Source: Sinohyriopsis cumingii
Lineage: Eukaryota; Mollusca; Bivalvia; Unionida; Unionidae
DNA length: 64,000 nt
Assembly: GCA_028554795.2 (NCBI GenBank)
Contig: CM068841.1
Coordinates: 26,221,308 to 26,285,307 of the forward strand
Direction: 5' to 3'
Positions 1 through 11,882 of this stretch are shown here, piece by piece (position 1 is the first letter of the stretch; the number at the start of each line of letters is the position of its first letter). The position numbers and the translations under genes were made by a program. The notes beneath the pieces were generated by a model. It had not been told where the DNA came from, made no database searches, and worked only from the letters and a program-made list of their open reading frames with translations.

Positions 1-53
1 GTTTAAATCTCCGTAGAGTCCGAATTAAATATTTATCTAACCTGTATGATAGT

Positions 54-54
<1 letters not shown>

Positions 55-94
<40 letters not shown>
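55..94. repeat. (TG)n microsatellite
   Basis: About 20 perfect GT units close to the window edge. It adjoins the start of a dispersed repeat copy. Confidence 0.97.
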
Positions 95-95
<1 letters not shown>

Positions 96-99
96 TATT

Positions 100-893
100 T
101 ATAGACTTGAACATGGGTCCTCGAATTAGGGCACCCATCGTCTCGCATCATGTACGCACCAACCACTCTCCTAGTCGTGCATCTCTCAGTAAGGATCGAA
201 CTGAGTCTTGAATATCGGTAATCTTGCAAGGCGACAAAGAAAAATCATAACTTATACAGCAATGACTGAACAGAAGCTTAACGTTGTATATGCCGTTTTA
301 TTCGGCCATCTTGCTGTCTTATTACAGTCAGCCATATACATTTATGTAATCGCAGTATAGAAGCGAAGAACAGACGCGCCATCCCACGACACAAGTTCGA
401 ATTCTTCCATGAAATCGACCTAGTCATATTAAGGTAAGTCTGGATTTTCATAACGAGCGTTTATTCTCCTAATTGCTAAAGTGAAACCAGTTACAAATTC
501 TTTCGCGTAAAGGATAGAATTGGAAGTTATAAGTACTTCCTGGTCGATAACAACGAATCTTCCCTGTACGATGATTCCATATAGAAAAAAGAAGGAATTT
601 TGGGATTTCCCACTTTGCGAGTAATATGAACACGTGATGCCTCTATGTACACTCTTAGGCAGAATTAGCCTGTAGACCTCGAACGGTTGTATTTTTATAC
701 CTTTACGTTACTTTCTGCGGCAATAAAAGGCTATTTACTGCTGTTGCTTACGAGATAAAATGGGTTTAACGCAGATTATTGCATTATGATAATAGCAAAG
801 CAGTTTTGAACCACTCTTAGATAAAACAAATAATTTGTAGTGCAATGGAACCATGAGGCCATCTCATTATGTTAGCGGGTAAAAGTTTATAAT

Positions 894-959
<66 letters not shown>

Positions 960-1193
960 TCAGCGGTCATTATTACCTGTAACTCTGTTTTCTAGACAAT
1001 GTTAAATGGATGGCTGTGCAATATCATATGTGCATTCAAATTTATCAGTGTTAAAGCCCATGATGTAGGCTGCTGTTGTAGCGTGCTTCATGTCTTGCTG
1101 AACTGGCAATGCCAATTTTGTTTTGATTGTATACTGTACAGAGAAAGCAGTTGAGACATATTTAAAAACAATTCTCCTGTTGGTGCATTCATT
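100..1193. repeat. Dispersed repeat family R, copy A (left part)
   Basis: This stretch has no convincing gene. Its first 400 bases align by eye with 59,160-59,560; shared landmarks include the words around AACTTATACAGCA and TTACAGTCA. Bases 680-960 align with 14,040-14,340, including a shared (CT)n(CA)n tract. Copy A continues at 5,906 after an interruption by a foldback element. Parts of the same family recur at 12.56-13.52 kb, 31.68-32.48 kb and 63.19-64.0 kb. No coding potential or terminal signature is visible, so the class is unknown: an old non-autonomous transposon or a segmental repeat are both possible. Confidence 0.6.
895..957. repeat. (CT)n(CA)n compound microsatellite
   Basis: About 16 CT units run directly into about 15 CA units. 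The same compound occurs at the same place in the related repeat copy at 14,272-14,338, so it belongs to the family R consensus and is not an independent expansion. Confidence 0.95.
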
Positions 1194-2083
1194 ACGGAGC
1201 CCGTGAAGGGACACACTTCACACTTTACCAATCCGAGATCTCGGTTTACTAATCCGAGATCTCGATTTACTAATCAAAGATCTCAATTTACTAATCCGAG
1301 ATCTCGATTTAGTAATCCGAGATCTCGATTTACTAATCCGAGATCTCAGTTTGCTAATCCGAGATCTCGATTTAGTAATCCGAGATCTCGATTTACTAAT
1401 CCGAGATCTCGATTTACTAATCCGAGATCTCGGTTTACTAATCCGAGATCTCGATTTACTAATCCGAGATCTCGGTTTACTATAGGGAAATTTAAATTGA
1501 TGAATTTGTCATCTGGGTGCCTCATTTGGACTGGATCCGTTTATTGTGGATAGACTGCTGTAGGTTGGAGGCGAAATATTCAAGCAAATGAGGTAAGTTG
1601 TAACTATAGAGTTTTGTTATAAGGGCGTTTATTACAATTAAAATAAAATACTACTCTTGAAGTGACGAGGTTACAAAAGAAAGTATTCTTTGCTGTATCA
1701 AGTAATTCAAGCCTTCTCACTGTCGATGATCCTGTAGTAAAGCCCCACAGTATACTTCTAAAGTATTTAAGTGTTCATGATTATTACGTTTGAGATAATG
1801 CTTTCATAATACCTGCTTCTACGAAAAATCAGGTATATTTCTTTTGTCACGGCAGTTGAGTATTTGTCAACTGGTCCGTCTGAACGTCCATCGTTCTTTA
1901 AAGTCTCTTGAAGCCCCAATTCAGAGTATGTAGTTAGGTTCCGTATAGGGGTTGTTAATAGTATGTAGATTTTGGATTCGGGTTCGATCATAAGGAACCC
2001 TTGTTCGGGTTTAAAGATCTAAAGATTACTTGTCTTAGTTAACATTGAAAAGTCTACACTGCGATGGCTTTGTTTTCAAATTA
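1194..2083. repeat. Foldback element, left arm
   Basis: The arm starts with a small hairpin (GTGAAG, then CTTCAC), then the 21-bp minisatellite, then unique sequence running to CAAATT at 2,083. The complementary sequence reads 5,905 down to 4,876. Open frames inside it are by-products of the repeats and of both arms sharing sequence. This arm keeps the uninterrupted site (near 1,790) where the right arm carries a SINE. Confidence 0.8.
1224..1481. repeat. 21-bp palindromic minisatellite, about 12 units
   Basis: Units of the form ATCCGAGATCTCGGTTTACTA repeat every 21 bases. Each contains the palindrome CCGAGATCTCGG or a one-base variant. Because 21 is divisible by three, the array gives an open frame of seven-residue FTNPRSR repeats, which is not evidence of a protein. 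Matching arrays lie at 4,660-4,768 and 5,696-5,869. Confidence 0.95.
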
Positions 2084-2092
2084 AAAGACCGA

Positions 2093-2390
2093 TCCGGTGA
2101 CCTAATGATTAGAGTGTCCGCTTCGTATGCAAAAGGTCGCGGGTTTGAACTCCCGCCAAATCATATCAATGACTTATAAAAATGTTACTAACAGCTACCT
2201 CGCTAGGCGCTCAGCGTAAAGAGCTTAGTGTTGGGACTGGTCGGGATAATGTGACTGGGTGGGATATCATGCTACATGTCTGCAGGCATGATGCCCCAGT
2301 GCTAGACATCACTATTAACTGTCACACTGCAGACATCGTAGCGACATGACTGCAAAATTGTCAAAGTTATGTTAAAAATCCAAAACACAG
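2093..2390 (+). mobile_element. tRNA-derived SINE, molluscan type
   Basis: The head resembles a tRNA. It has an A-box-like GGTGACCTAATGATTAGAG and a B-box-like GGTTTGAACTCCC about 40 bases downstream, the internal pol III promoter layout. The body contains CTCGCTAGGCGCTCAGC, then GGACTGGTCGG and TAATGTGACTGGGTGG, words I recognise from a SINE family common in bivalves and gastropods. The 3' end runs into AAAATCCAAAACACAG. It lies in the centre of the foldback element, so it was probably inserted there or captured. Confidence 0.8.
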
Positions 2391-2847
2391 ACATACACAC
2401 AAATGAGATGATGTGTGTATGGCTTAAACAATTAGATCTTGGTTTTTCATTTGACCTCAATCAATTCATAGAGAAGGCATAATACTCAAAAGGTCAAAAT
2501 ATGTTTGCAGAGTTTGAATCGAAATTGTCAAGATACTTACGGCACTCGGAAACTGATAAAAGTGTGTTTTTTATGGGGAGAGTGGTCGTTTGAAAACTGA
2601 GTATTCCACAGCAATAGGGTAAGGATTTATCTTTAGAAAGAAAAAAAAAGAAACAATTTCACCACGTCCTGCAAAGTTGATATGATGTTAATTGTGTCCT
2701 GTTCTTTTAAACTATTAACCACAAGATAAAATTTGCAAATTAAGACATAAAAAGAATGAAGTCTAATAAATATTCAAGATAGTGGTGTCTTTTACACTTC
2801 TCCGAAAGATTACAGATATAATACTGGTACTAAATTTATAAGAAGTC

Positions 2848-2990
2848 TGTATTAAATATGCTGAGCACAAAGTGAGACAGCTGCTAGTACTATTTTTATA
2901 AGTCTTAGGTATGACTCAGCCAGGATTCAAACCTGCGACCTCCTGCATCCAAGGCAGACGTTGTAACCACTTAGGCTACCAGAGTGTTCC
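2848..2990 (-). mobile_element. Second copy of the same SINE, truncated
   Basis: Read on the minus strand, the head GGTAGCCTAAGTGGTTACA and B box GGTTTGAATCC precede CTTATAAAAATAGTACTAGC, the same order as the SINE at 2,093. Similarity fades after about 140 bases, so the 3' half is missing or diverged. The two copies are inverted relative to each other. The tRNA-like head is not a functional tRNA gene because no complete cloverleaf can be drawn. Confidence 0.75.
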
Positions 2991-3620
2991 CTTATGCATA
3001 CAATCAGATCATTCATGTGACTTACATCCTGAAAAGAGAAATCATGGACAACACTATATTTCTCAAACTATTATACCATCTACTCTTATATTTTGTCAAT
3101 CAAATCTTGCTGAAGTCCTCTTTTCTTCAAGAAATCCTCAAGTTCTCTACCTTCTTCCATCATGATCTACCATACATGAAATAAAAATATATCTTACATT
3201 AAATGTTGTGAATAAGTACCTGAATTATTAAGTGACTTATTGTGAAATTATTGGTACATAATAAAATACAAAACTTTCCTCTTATAATCATACTATCTTC
3301 ATAAGCAAAGATGCCGAATTCCTCTTCATGACAGATTCTTCTCATTCCACCTTGATCATCGGATCCTACGTGCTAAATGCACTGAATGTTTTCAGTATAA
3401 TCTCTCTCTCTCTCTCTCTTATAAAGTAACCATTTTAAAAATGGTACCACATCCATCTCTGGCTTCTGTTACATTTACCTTGACTAATGACCCAGAATAT
3501 AATGTGTTAGACAACATATCTGGCACTGCAACACATGTTTGAGCTTTATCCATTTGAGACCCTGGTACGTCTGGGGAATTTATCAGGTAAAATGAATCTG
3601 AATCTAGTAATCAGGGATAC

Positions 3621-3970
3621 AATCCTTTCATATTCATCCAGGTATCAAAGCCAAATTAACTCCTATATATTACAACCCTTTCACATTCATCTAGAGCCAA
3701 AGTAACTCCTATGTATTACAAACTCTTTCATATTCATCTAGAGTCAAAGTAAGTCCTATATATTAAAACCCTTTCATATTCATCTAGAGTCAAAGTAACT
3801 CCTATGTAGTACAACCCTTTCATATTCATGTACAGTCAAAGTAACTCTTATATATTACAACTCTTTCATATTCATCTAAAGCCAAAGTAAGTCCTATATA
3901 TTACAACCCTTTCACATTCATCTAGAGTCAAAGTAACTCATATGTATTACAACCCTTTCATATTCATCTT
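3621..3970. repeat. 46-bp tandem repeat, about 7 units
   Basis: Units built on CTTTCATATTCATCTAGAG, AAAGTAACTCCTAT and TATTACAAC recur every 46-47 bases. The first unit has a short insertion. It lies in the centre of the foldback element. Confidence 0.9.
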
Positions 3971-4659
3971 AAAAGTTAATCGTATCTTAAATCAGGAAAG
4001 ATTATTCCGAGGAATGTTTTGATTAATAGGCGTAGCGACGTTTAGCCATAACTTCACATTAATTTTGTACAGTTTTTCGTATGAGTTAAAGGACAGTTTT
4101 GATCCAAAGAAATAATGTCAAGAAGTATTTTTTGTAAGTCTTGGTGTGTGTGTGTGTGTGTGTGTGATCTATATATGATTTTAAATGTTCATGTTAAATA
4201 AGTTTTGTTGTCCGTATCACGATGCAGGAAAAACACCGTTTGCGCATCGTGGATCATACAAATGTCATAAACAGAAAACGAGTAGTAAATAGGTATGGTA
4301 CATACACAAAGTGTTAAACCATATTTTAGTTACAGTACAAACTGTCGTGCAGTAGGCATATATATTGCGACGTAAAAGTTATCCTCGAAATATTAGCACA
4401 AGCTCCGTGACTTTTGCATATCTGTATAAATGACCTCAATACAGGTTGGGTAACGGTGCGAGGATCTGATTTGTGTAATGTACCGAATGCAATTGTCACA
4501 TAAACTTTCTCACTTCGTCACTTTCGCGATAATGATTTTACTTTGACCGCAAAAAACATCTATAGATACAGTAATTACTTACTTCGGCTGCTTTACATCT
4601 CTCAAACGTCCCTCCTGCCATTTGCAAGAATCAAAGTGAGGCTTGCGCATGACAGTTGA

Positions 4660-4768
4660 CTAAACCGAGATCTCGGATTAGTAAACCGAGATCTCGGATT
4701 AGTAAACTGAGATCTCGGATTAGTAAACTGAGATCTCGGATTACTAAATCGAGATATTGGAGTACTAA
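4660..4768. repeat. 21-bp palindromic minisatellite, inner array, about 5 units
   Basis: This is the same GAGATCTCGGATTAGTAAAC unit as in the element arms, but it lies inside the right arm's inner boundary. The left arm has no matching inner array, so the element is not perfectly symmetrical. Confidence 0.92.
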
Positions 4769-4875
4769 ATTAAACATAATTTGACCTTTTCATTTATGTG
4801 CCTTCTCTCTATGGATTGCTTGAGGTCAAATCGAAAGCCAAGAAATAACTGATTAAGCCATAGGCCTATACACCT

Positions 4876-5905
4876 CATCTAATTTGAAAACAAAGACATC
4901 GCAGTATAGACTTTTCAATATTTACAAAGACAAGTAATCTTTAGAATCCGAAATCCACATATTATTAACAAGCCCTAAGGAACCTAACTACAAACTCTAA
5001 ATTGGGACTTCAAGAGACTATAAAGAACGATGGACGTGCAGACGGACCATTTGACAAAGACCCAGCTGCCGTGACAAAAGAAATATACCTGATTGTTCGT
5101 AGAAGCAGATATTATGAAAGCATTATCTCAAACGTTGTTGTTGTTGTAGGGTTTAACGCCATTTTTCAGCACACGATAGGCTATACATGGCGGCCAGTAT
5201 TAATGGTGGAGGAAGAACCCTGGAAAACCCCGGAAAGAACCACCGACCCACGAGAAGCAACTGGCAAGCTTTCTCACATACCCACATTAGCCGAATCCGA
5301 GACTCGAACCCACGCAGACAGAAGTGAGATGGCAGTGATCCGTAACGGAGAGCGCTTTAAACCACTCGGCCACTCGGGGCCCCTATCTTAAACGTAATAA
5401 TCATGAACACTTAAATACTGAAGAAGTATACTGTGGGGCTTTATTACAGGATCATCGACAGTGAGAAGGCTTGACTTACTTGATACAGCAAAGAATACTT
5501 TCTTTTGTATCCTCGTCACTTCACGAGTAGTATTTTATTTTAATTGTAATAAACGCCCTTATAACAAAACTCTACAGTTACAACTTATCTCATTTGCTTG
5601 AATATTTCGCCTCCAACCTACAGCAGTCTATCCACAATAAACGGATCCAGTCCAAATGAGGCACCCAGATGACAAATTCATCAATTTAAATTTCCCTATA
5701 GTAAACCGAGATCTCGGATTAGTAAATCGAGATCTCGGATTAGTAAACCGAGATCTCGGATTAGTAAATCGAGATCTCGGATTAGTAAATCGAGATCTCG
5801 GATTACTAAATCGAGATCTCGGATTAGTAAACCGGCATCTCGGATTACTAAAATCGAGATCTCGGATTACAAAAAATGTGAAGTGTGTCCCTTCACGGGC
5901 TCCGT
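4876..5905. repeat. Foldback element, right arm
   Basis: This is the inverted copy of 1,194-2,083, with a SINE inserted (5,136-5,383 plus duplicated target). It has a shorter outer minisatellite (about 8 units, 5,696-5,869) than the left arm (about 12 units). Scattered point differences from the left arm show the arms are not being kept identical. Confidence 0.8.
5136..5383 (-). mobile_element. tRNA-Ser/Leu-like SINE with conserved central domain and 12-bp target duplication
   Basis: On the minus strand the head GAGTGGCCGAGTGGTTTAAA and B box GGGTTCGAGTC resemble a class II (Ser/Leu) tRNA. The body contains TTTTCCAGGGTTCTTCCTCC and TACTGGCCGCCAT, then GGCGTTAAACCC and a CAACAACAAC tail. The order matches domain-bearing SINEs known from molluscs. 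TATCTCAAACGT (5,124-5,135) and TATCTTAAACGT (5,384-5,395) are the target duplication. The inverted arm near 1,790 has one copy of that target and no SINE, which proves the insertion and its boundaries. Confidence 0.88.
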
Positions 5906-6450
5906 ACATTCACAGCACAGATGTTCCAATTTTGTACTCAATTGTTACGTGAAAGAAGAAAAAAATCTTTCATTTGGGTTGGTTTTATAAACGGAAACAC
6001 AGTCAAAACTGTTTCGTACAATATTTCACATTGATATTTTTCTAAAGTACTAATTTTATTATTGTACATTTTATTCTTAGTGAGTGGATTATTGATTTTG
6101 CCATGTTATATTGAGTGTTTGTTAGTGTAATTAGGAACATCGCATAGCAAGATCTCTGTTTAATCCGTTCATTTTTTGTCACGTCTTCAATACATGATTC
6201 TTCAAATACATCTATTTTTATATTCTCTAAATATAATACATATATTTTCTTACATGACATTTTTTAAAATTTACTCATGCATTGCCGTGCCATTTGTAGC
6301 CTCAAATATAATTTTGTGTTACTCATGGCTTTATTTTAGTGAAGGGATGTTGTGATGATGGGTTGTTTACGATGTTGGTTTTATAACTGTGTTTATTATA
6401 AGTCTGAACTTTGGAGTGTACAAAGAAACATTCCGAATGATGTGTCAGTT
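5906..6450. repeat. Dispersed repeat family R, copy A (right part)
   Basis: This is the continuation of copy A after the foldback insertion. It aligns by eye with 14,830-15,200: shared words include TATTTCAC, TTCTCTAAATATAATAC and TTTATAACTGTGTTTA. It contains no supported gene. Bases from about 6,450 to 7,400 show nothing I can name. Confidence 0.55.
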
Positions 6451-7432
6451 CATATTTTGTTCCCCTTGTAAGCTTTTATGGGGTTTTCGAGAAAATTCTA
6501 CACACAGAAAGCAAAAAGAAAATATTATTATTACAAATAATTACTTATAATATTTAGTTTTTAAAATTCAGTTAGGTCCATAACTGTCACACCCTGTTCT
6601 ACGAAGTTTGCTCAGGAGCTAAGACTTGTGAAACAGTGAACCATGTCATAGGATACGCACACCATCCAGCTACACATAACCTGTACAAGCAATAAGTGAT
6701 TGTTATTGTAACCAAACAATATTTCAGTGTCATATATTCTAGGATTGTATGTTTAGGACTTTTGTGTGTCATATCGGATTAAAATCCAGATTTCTGAGTT
6801 AATGAAATCTAGGCACATCTCTAATTTAATCTGACTAGAGTGTTGAGTCTTTGTTCCATCAATTACATAAGTCATTATTTTGTAAACTAAAAAGAGAATA
6901 AACCCTGTTGCTGAAATACAAAGAAATATACCTGAGTTCTTATGAACAAATACAAAATGATCTTATGACGTATATATTGTAATAAGCTAAAGGGGTTTCT
7001 TGACCGAGCGATTTCAACCCTGGTGTGAATCCCGCTAGATGTCACTTGCTTCCCCTGATTTCCCAAGGGCTTCCCTACAACTACTGTAATAAACTGGAAA
7101 TTCCGACGAGCCCAGACTATAAATAATTTTTCTCTAATCAATGCATGACCAAAAATATCACAACTATACATTTACATCACACACTCTCACTTTCCTGTCA
7201 GTCTCACAACTGCATGGTGTCTCCTTATTACATTTCCGTAATTTTGCACCAGTATTTCACGCCACGAAAATATACAACTCAAACACCAAATACAGTGAAA
7301 TACTTTCCCTACGCTACTATAGGTAAGAAATATCATGATCTTGAATGATGCATGTCAAGATGGCCGCTATCGCTTAACCGGATTGAAGCATCTGTTCCGA
7401 TTTTTGAGCCGTTTTCGTAATATATATGCTCG

Positions 7433-9655
7433 TTGCATGTCTTTGTCTACGTTATTGTGTTCATCATCTATTGGCTGTTCAGTTCGTATGTGTTTCTTCA
7501 TCTCCTTATTTTGGAAACGAGAACAATTAGACTTTTTCTCAACGTTCTTGCTCCACTGCTACAACTTCATTTATTTTTGAACAAACCGCAATCACGTGAT
7601 ACTCGCCAGTCAACACGTTTATACTATGATGGACCCTCATTAATTGTTTTAAATGACCACTCCTTGGCTTTCCACACTACATTGTGTTCTTCACTAAACG
7701 AATTGGGACTACATTCATCATTACCTAAATGTAAACAGAAGCGAAAAAAGAAACGTTGTTTCAAAACTGGCCAGCGTAGAACAGGAAGAGTTCTAGTTAT
7801 CTCCTTTATGCCCTTTCCGGCTCAACAATTTAAAATTTCGACCTAATTCAAATCCCTATTAAATCGTCAACCCTTGTGTCAACTATCCAAGAGATACCTC
7901 TGCGTATTGCATTATTCAATGCCCAGTCAGTAGGACCACCGGAAAAGCGCACAGAAATAGTTTATTCATCGACGCCTTTTTTCTGACAGAGACATAACTA
8001 AAAACATCAGGCGATGAGCCCAAATGCGCGGATCTAACACCCACTGGTTACTCCATCAATTCGTTCCAACGTAAGTGTCGCGGAGGTGGAATTGCTGTCA
8101 TCTCAAAAGAACTCCATGATCAAACGTCTTTTCCACACCACAACATTCAATTTCGACCACACATCGTTTTAACTAGTCCAAACCAACTGGAGCAAAGGTC
8201 AGTCCATTTTTCTGCCTATACCGCCCTCCTCGTAGTAGAAAAAAACAAGCTGACTGAATCTCTCTTTTTGGAGCAGTTTCCGAATCTCCTGGAGTATGGA
8301 AATTCGATAGGTGGCATCCTGATTATTCTTGGAGATTTCAACTTTCACCTTGACTATCCCGGAACCCAAACACATCAATACTCCAAGATTCCATTAATGT
8401 ATTCAGCCTCAAACAGTCAGTTAACCATTCCACGCATAAATATGGTCACATTTAGACTGGATTCGTCATGGACCTGATGATAACATTCTACGATCCTCCC
8501 TGATATCCCATAAACTTTCATCAGATCACCTGTGCATTATATGCCATAGTGACGTATTAGTCCCTAACCCTCCACCTTTATCTGCTACTAAGAGAAACCT
8601 CCGTATGATAAATAGAACCAAATTAATGCATGACATCCGAGCAAGCCTAACAACTTGTTTACCTCCTACAGCAGAACAACTCGATAACTGCTTGCGTTCA
8701 TTGCTAGACAAACATGTTCCAGCTACCAAGTGCAGATTATTAATTCAAAAGTGTTCTCCATGGTATAGCAGTGTTAGGGACCAGCTTCGCACTGCTAAAA
8801 GAGACCGCCGTAAAGCTGAGAGTCTTTGGCTTTCCAACAGACTCACTATTCATAAGCAAATCTATGAAGTCGCTAAGAAGAATGTCACAAATATAGTCCG
8901 TGCAGCGAAATCAGCCCACTGTACTACTAAGATCATGGCAATTTCCATCTCCAAAGAGCTGTTCCAGATTACTAATAAGCTAATGTCAAGGAACAAATGT
9001 ACACCACTTCCAACTACCTTCTCTCCAGTCGACCTTCCGGACATGTTTGCAAATTTCTTCCGTGACAAAGTAAAAACCATTAGAGATAAGCTTGACACCA
9101 CAATTTCAATTGACTCGTTTTCACCATACAGTTGGGATACAGAATTTGAGCAGCAACTATTATCAGCATTTGAACCTGTCTCTATGGATTTCGTACGTAC
9201 AATCCTGATGAAGAGTCCACCAAAGTCATGTGAACTTGATCCAATTCCAACATCACTGCTGCTTGAGTGCTTAGATCCAGTATTGCCTTTAATAATTGAT
9301 GTTATTAATGCCTTTCTCTCATCCGGGGAATTCCCATCATTTTTCAAAACTGCCATTGTAAAGCCTCTGCTGAAGAAAACAACACTAGACCATAACGATT
9401 TAAAGAACTACCGCCCAGTTTCTAATCTCCCATTCATGTCAAAAATCTTGGAAAAGGTTTTCTATCCCCGCTTGTATCTCATCTGAACACAATCAGTCTG
9501 TATAGCAATGTACAATCTGCATATCGCCCCTGCCACAGTACTGAAACTAGTCTTCTAAAAGTAATTAATGACATTCTCTCTGCTTTGGATAGCGGAAAGA
9601 TTAGTCCTCACCCTCCTTGATTTGTCTGCAGCATTTGACACAATCTTTAATAATT
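7433..9655 (+). pseudogene. CR1/L2-like LINE, 5' part: endonuclease and start of reverse transcriptase
   Basis: A non-LTR retrotransposon polyprotein in pieces. A 137-codon basic frame (7,433-7,846) is probably its N-terminal region. From about 7,900 to 8,560 an apurinic-type endonuclease is spread over shifted frames: a frame with RCRGGGIAVIS near 8,080 and the catalytic-loop type motif ILGDFNFHLD near 8,320. The longest piece, 8,605-9,486, holds the linker and first RT motifs, DPIPTSLLLECL and NYRPVSNLPFMSKILEK. Another shift leads to a short segment near 9,610 resembling LLDLSAAFDT, RT motif A. It then stops where an antisense fragment begins. Many frameshifts and stops make it non-functional. 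Clade CR1/L2 is from RT motif style and tail. Confidence 0.85.
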
Positions 9656-10720
9656 TCCTTAAACCTGTGATAGAAGGACTTATCAACGACATATCATCAG
9701 CAAAACTAAAATTGTTAAGAAACAGCGCATTTGTTGCAGACGTAACCCCACGTAACACTGATCGAACTTAAGATTTAACTCGTTTAACAAAGGGGAAAGA
9801 ATACTCCCCTGCCTCACCCCACTGGTTACATGGAAAGCGCTGGAGTTTACACTTCCCCATAGCACACAATGCAACTGTTTGTCATACCAGTTAACTAGAG
9901 TATGAACTATGTAGACAGCTATTTTAATATCAATCAACTTTTAAAAGTGTGTCCAGTGATTGACCCTATCCTATGCCTTGCTAGCATGCAAACACTGGGC
10001 TGCCATGTTCTATATAATAGCTAACAGTTTCCTTACAGGCATATATGCAAAAATCTGTTGAATGCTTCTTTTTAAAACCAAACTAAGCCTGGTATAACCG
10101 GGTGACCGCGCTTGGATTTACTAGTCAAGCTATTCGACAAAGCTTTTACTGTATCAGTGTATAATCCATTTATTTGTTTCATATGCATCTGGTTAGTGCA
10201 ACCGTGGTCATTACAGATCACAACACAATGTGGGATCTCAATCTTGCTTAATAAGAATGCAGATGTCCGAGTATAATTCAGTTTTTCATCAGAAGTAAGG
10301 TCTGACCAATTGTTGTACTGTAGCCTCGGTTTACAGATGAATTCTCAGTAAGTACAATGTCCGACTGAACTGTGTTTGAATTGTCAACATGGGGAGCCAA
10401 TCTACTTTTGACCGTCGAACATGGATGGGTTTGTTCACATACGTGTTGCATTGCACATAACGTCTCCGCCAGGACTGACTTAAGTATGTCACCTGGATGT
10501 TTCAAATTTTCCATGTCCTTCAATAAAATTGACATGTCCACATAATTGTAAGATACAGGTGGCAACTTTGATAGATCCAATGCACAAAAACTTGGTATGT
10601 CATTTGGGTCTGTGGACAGAAATAGATTCAAAACATCTTTCATATTATTTATAGATTTATCCGTACCCTTTCTCTTTATCATTCTCTCAGCTGTTTGTAC
10701 CAATGATAACAGGGTCCATT
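9555..10720 (-). pseudogene. Antisense fragment of a second LINE reverse transcriptase
   Basis: On the minus strand, RT motif B appears as VTSGVRQGSILSPLL (near 9,800) and motif C as SFADDMSLISPS (near 9,690), in different frames. Upstream, weak matches to motif A-type sequence lie near 9,950. A 141-codon frame at 10,278-10,703, containing DPNDIPSFCALDLSKLPP, may be part of its upstream coding region, but I cannot name a domain. The fragment sits exactly where the plus-strand CR1 copy lacks its palm domain, so it is either a nested insertion or a rearrangement. The plus-strand LINE resumes at about 10,740. Confidence 0.7.
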
Positions 10721-10739
10721 TTGCACCCTAAATGTCACT

Positions 10740-11789
10740 GTCACAATATGTTTCCACATACAGCTTTAAAATATCATCAAATGGCAATGTGTTCATTTTG
10801 TTTTGTACAAAACAAAGCAGTTCATTCACCATTATTGACGAGCTATCAACGAGCCGCTGTCGTTGATGATAAAACTGAGGACATTCCGATCACAACACAA
10901 AGACGTTCTCATTCACATCCTTTACCTCAGACAATAAATATCAACAACACCAATATTAAATTCACACAATCAGTACGAAACCTAGGTGTTACTCTGGACA
11001 GTACTCTCACATTGCACCAACATGTCATGAACATATGTAAGGCTGCATATCTTGAGCTGAGACACACCAGCTCCATTCGCAAATATCTTTCAGTTGATGC
11101 CACTAAAACGCTTGTGTGTTCACTAGTACTTTCAAGACTGGACTATTGTAACGCAGTTCTGTCTGGTTTATCTCAATACCTACTCCACAAACCTCAAAAA
11201 TTTCAAAACACAGCTGATCGGATCATAGTTAGAGTACCACAATCAGAACACACCTCCCTTCTGATCTGTACCCTACACTGACTATCCATTCGATCCAGAA
11301 TCAAACACAAAATTTGTTCTCTGTGCTACGTTTCACTGACTGACTCCAGTACAACGTACCTATCCAACCTCACCCATGTGTACACACCAGCAAGATACTT
11401 ACGTTCCTCTTCTGACAATCGTATACTCATTATTCCCACTATGAAAACAAAGTGATATGGACAACGTTCTTTTGCATAACGGGGCCCAGCAAAGTGGAAT
11501 GAATTACCCACTGAACCTAGACACAGACACAGTCATCCCATTCAAGAGTGCTCTTAAAACTCACTAATTTCAACTGCAAGAACAAACTTAAAGAGCTAAT
11601 AATGTTTTTTCCTTAAACATTTTCATCATGTTGTTTATGTTTTCTAATGTCATGATGTTTGTTTTTGTAATCATAATATTATATATGTTTTTATGTTATA
11701 ATTGTTGTCTAATGTTGTAAAGCGCTTAGAACTTCTAAAGACTGGGCGCTATAGAAAGTCCTCATTATTATTATTATTATTATTATTAT
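10740..11789 (+). pseudogene. CR1/L2-like LINE, 3' part and (ATT)n tail
   Basis: This is the C-terminal part of the LINE that starts at 7.4 kb. VRNLGVTLDSTLTLHQH and LVLSRLDYCNAVLSGL are typical post-RT thumb/connection motifs of CR1/L2 elements. Downstream frames carry further C-terminal pieces to about 11,570. The 3' end has GTAAAGCGCTTAG, then GGGCGCTATAGAAAG and nine ATT units (about 11,762-11,789), the kind of tail L2/CR1 elements use for target-primed integration. It has several stops. Orientation and order agree with the 5' part, so the two pieces are one broken copy. Confidence 0.88.
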
Positions 11790-11882
11790 CTTAAGCTTCG
11801 TTTTGCCTCTAACCTTACACCATAGTTACCATCATAGCAACAATAAACTGTGCCTCCAGATGACCGAACAGTCCCTTCTCAA

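Larger units (their letters stand above)
1194..5905. mobile_element. 4.7-kb foldback-type transposon with long inverted arms
   Basis: The ends ACGGAGCCCGTGAAGGG (left) and its complement (right) begin two inverted arms of roughly 0.8-0.9 kb, 1,194-2,083 and 4,876-5,905. The right arm contains an extra SINE. The centre (2,084-4,875) holds SINEs and tandem repeats but no transposase. Flanks GCATTCATT and ACATTCACA look like a diverged 9-bp target duplication. The related unoccupied site at 14,826-14,835 has a single TTCATTCACA. Long arms with internal minisatellite and a 9-bp duplication suit a non-autonomous MULE/foldback element; the superfamily is inferred. Confidence 0.7.

Noticed and set aside
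1203-1553. Open frame of repeated FTNPRSR residues (also 5,628-5,952)
   Set aside because: Arises from a 21-bp minisatellite in inverted arms; it is open on both strands and has no other coding signs.
2093-2165. tRNA gene
   Set aside because: A and B boxes are present but stems do not pair and a SINE body follows. The same applies at 2,900, 5,300, 24,300 and 59,200.
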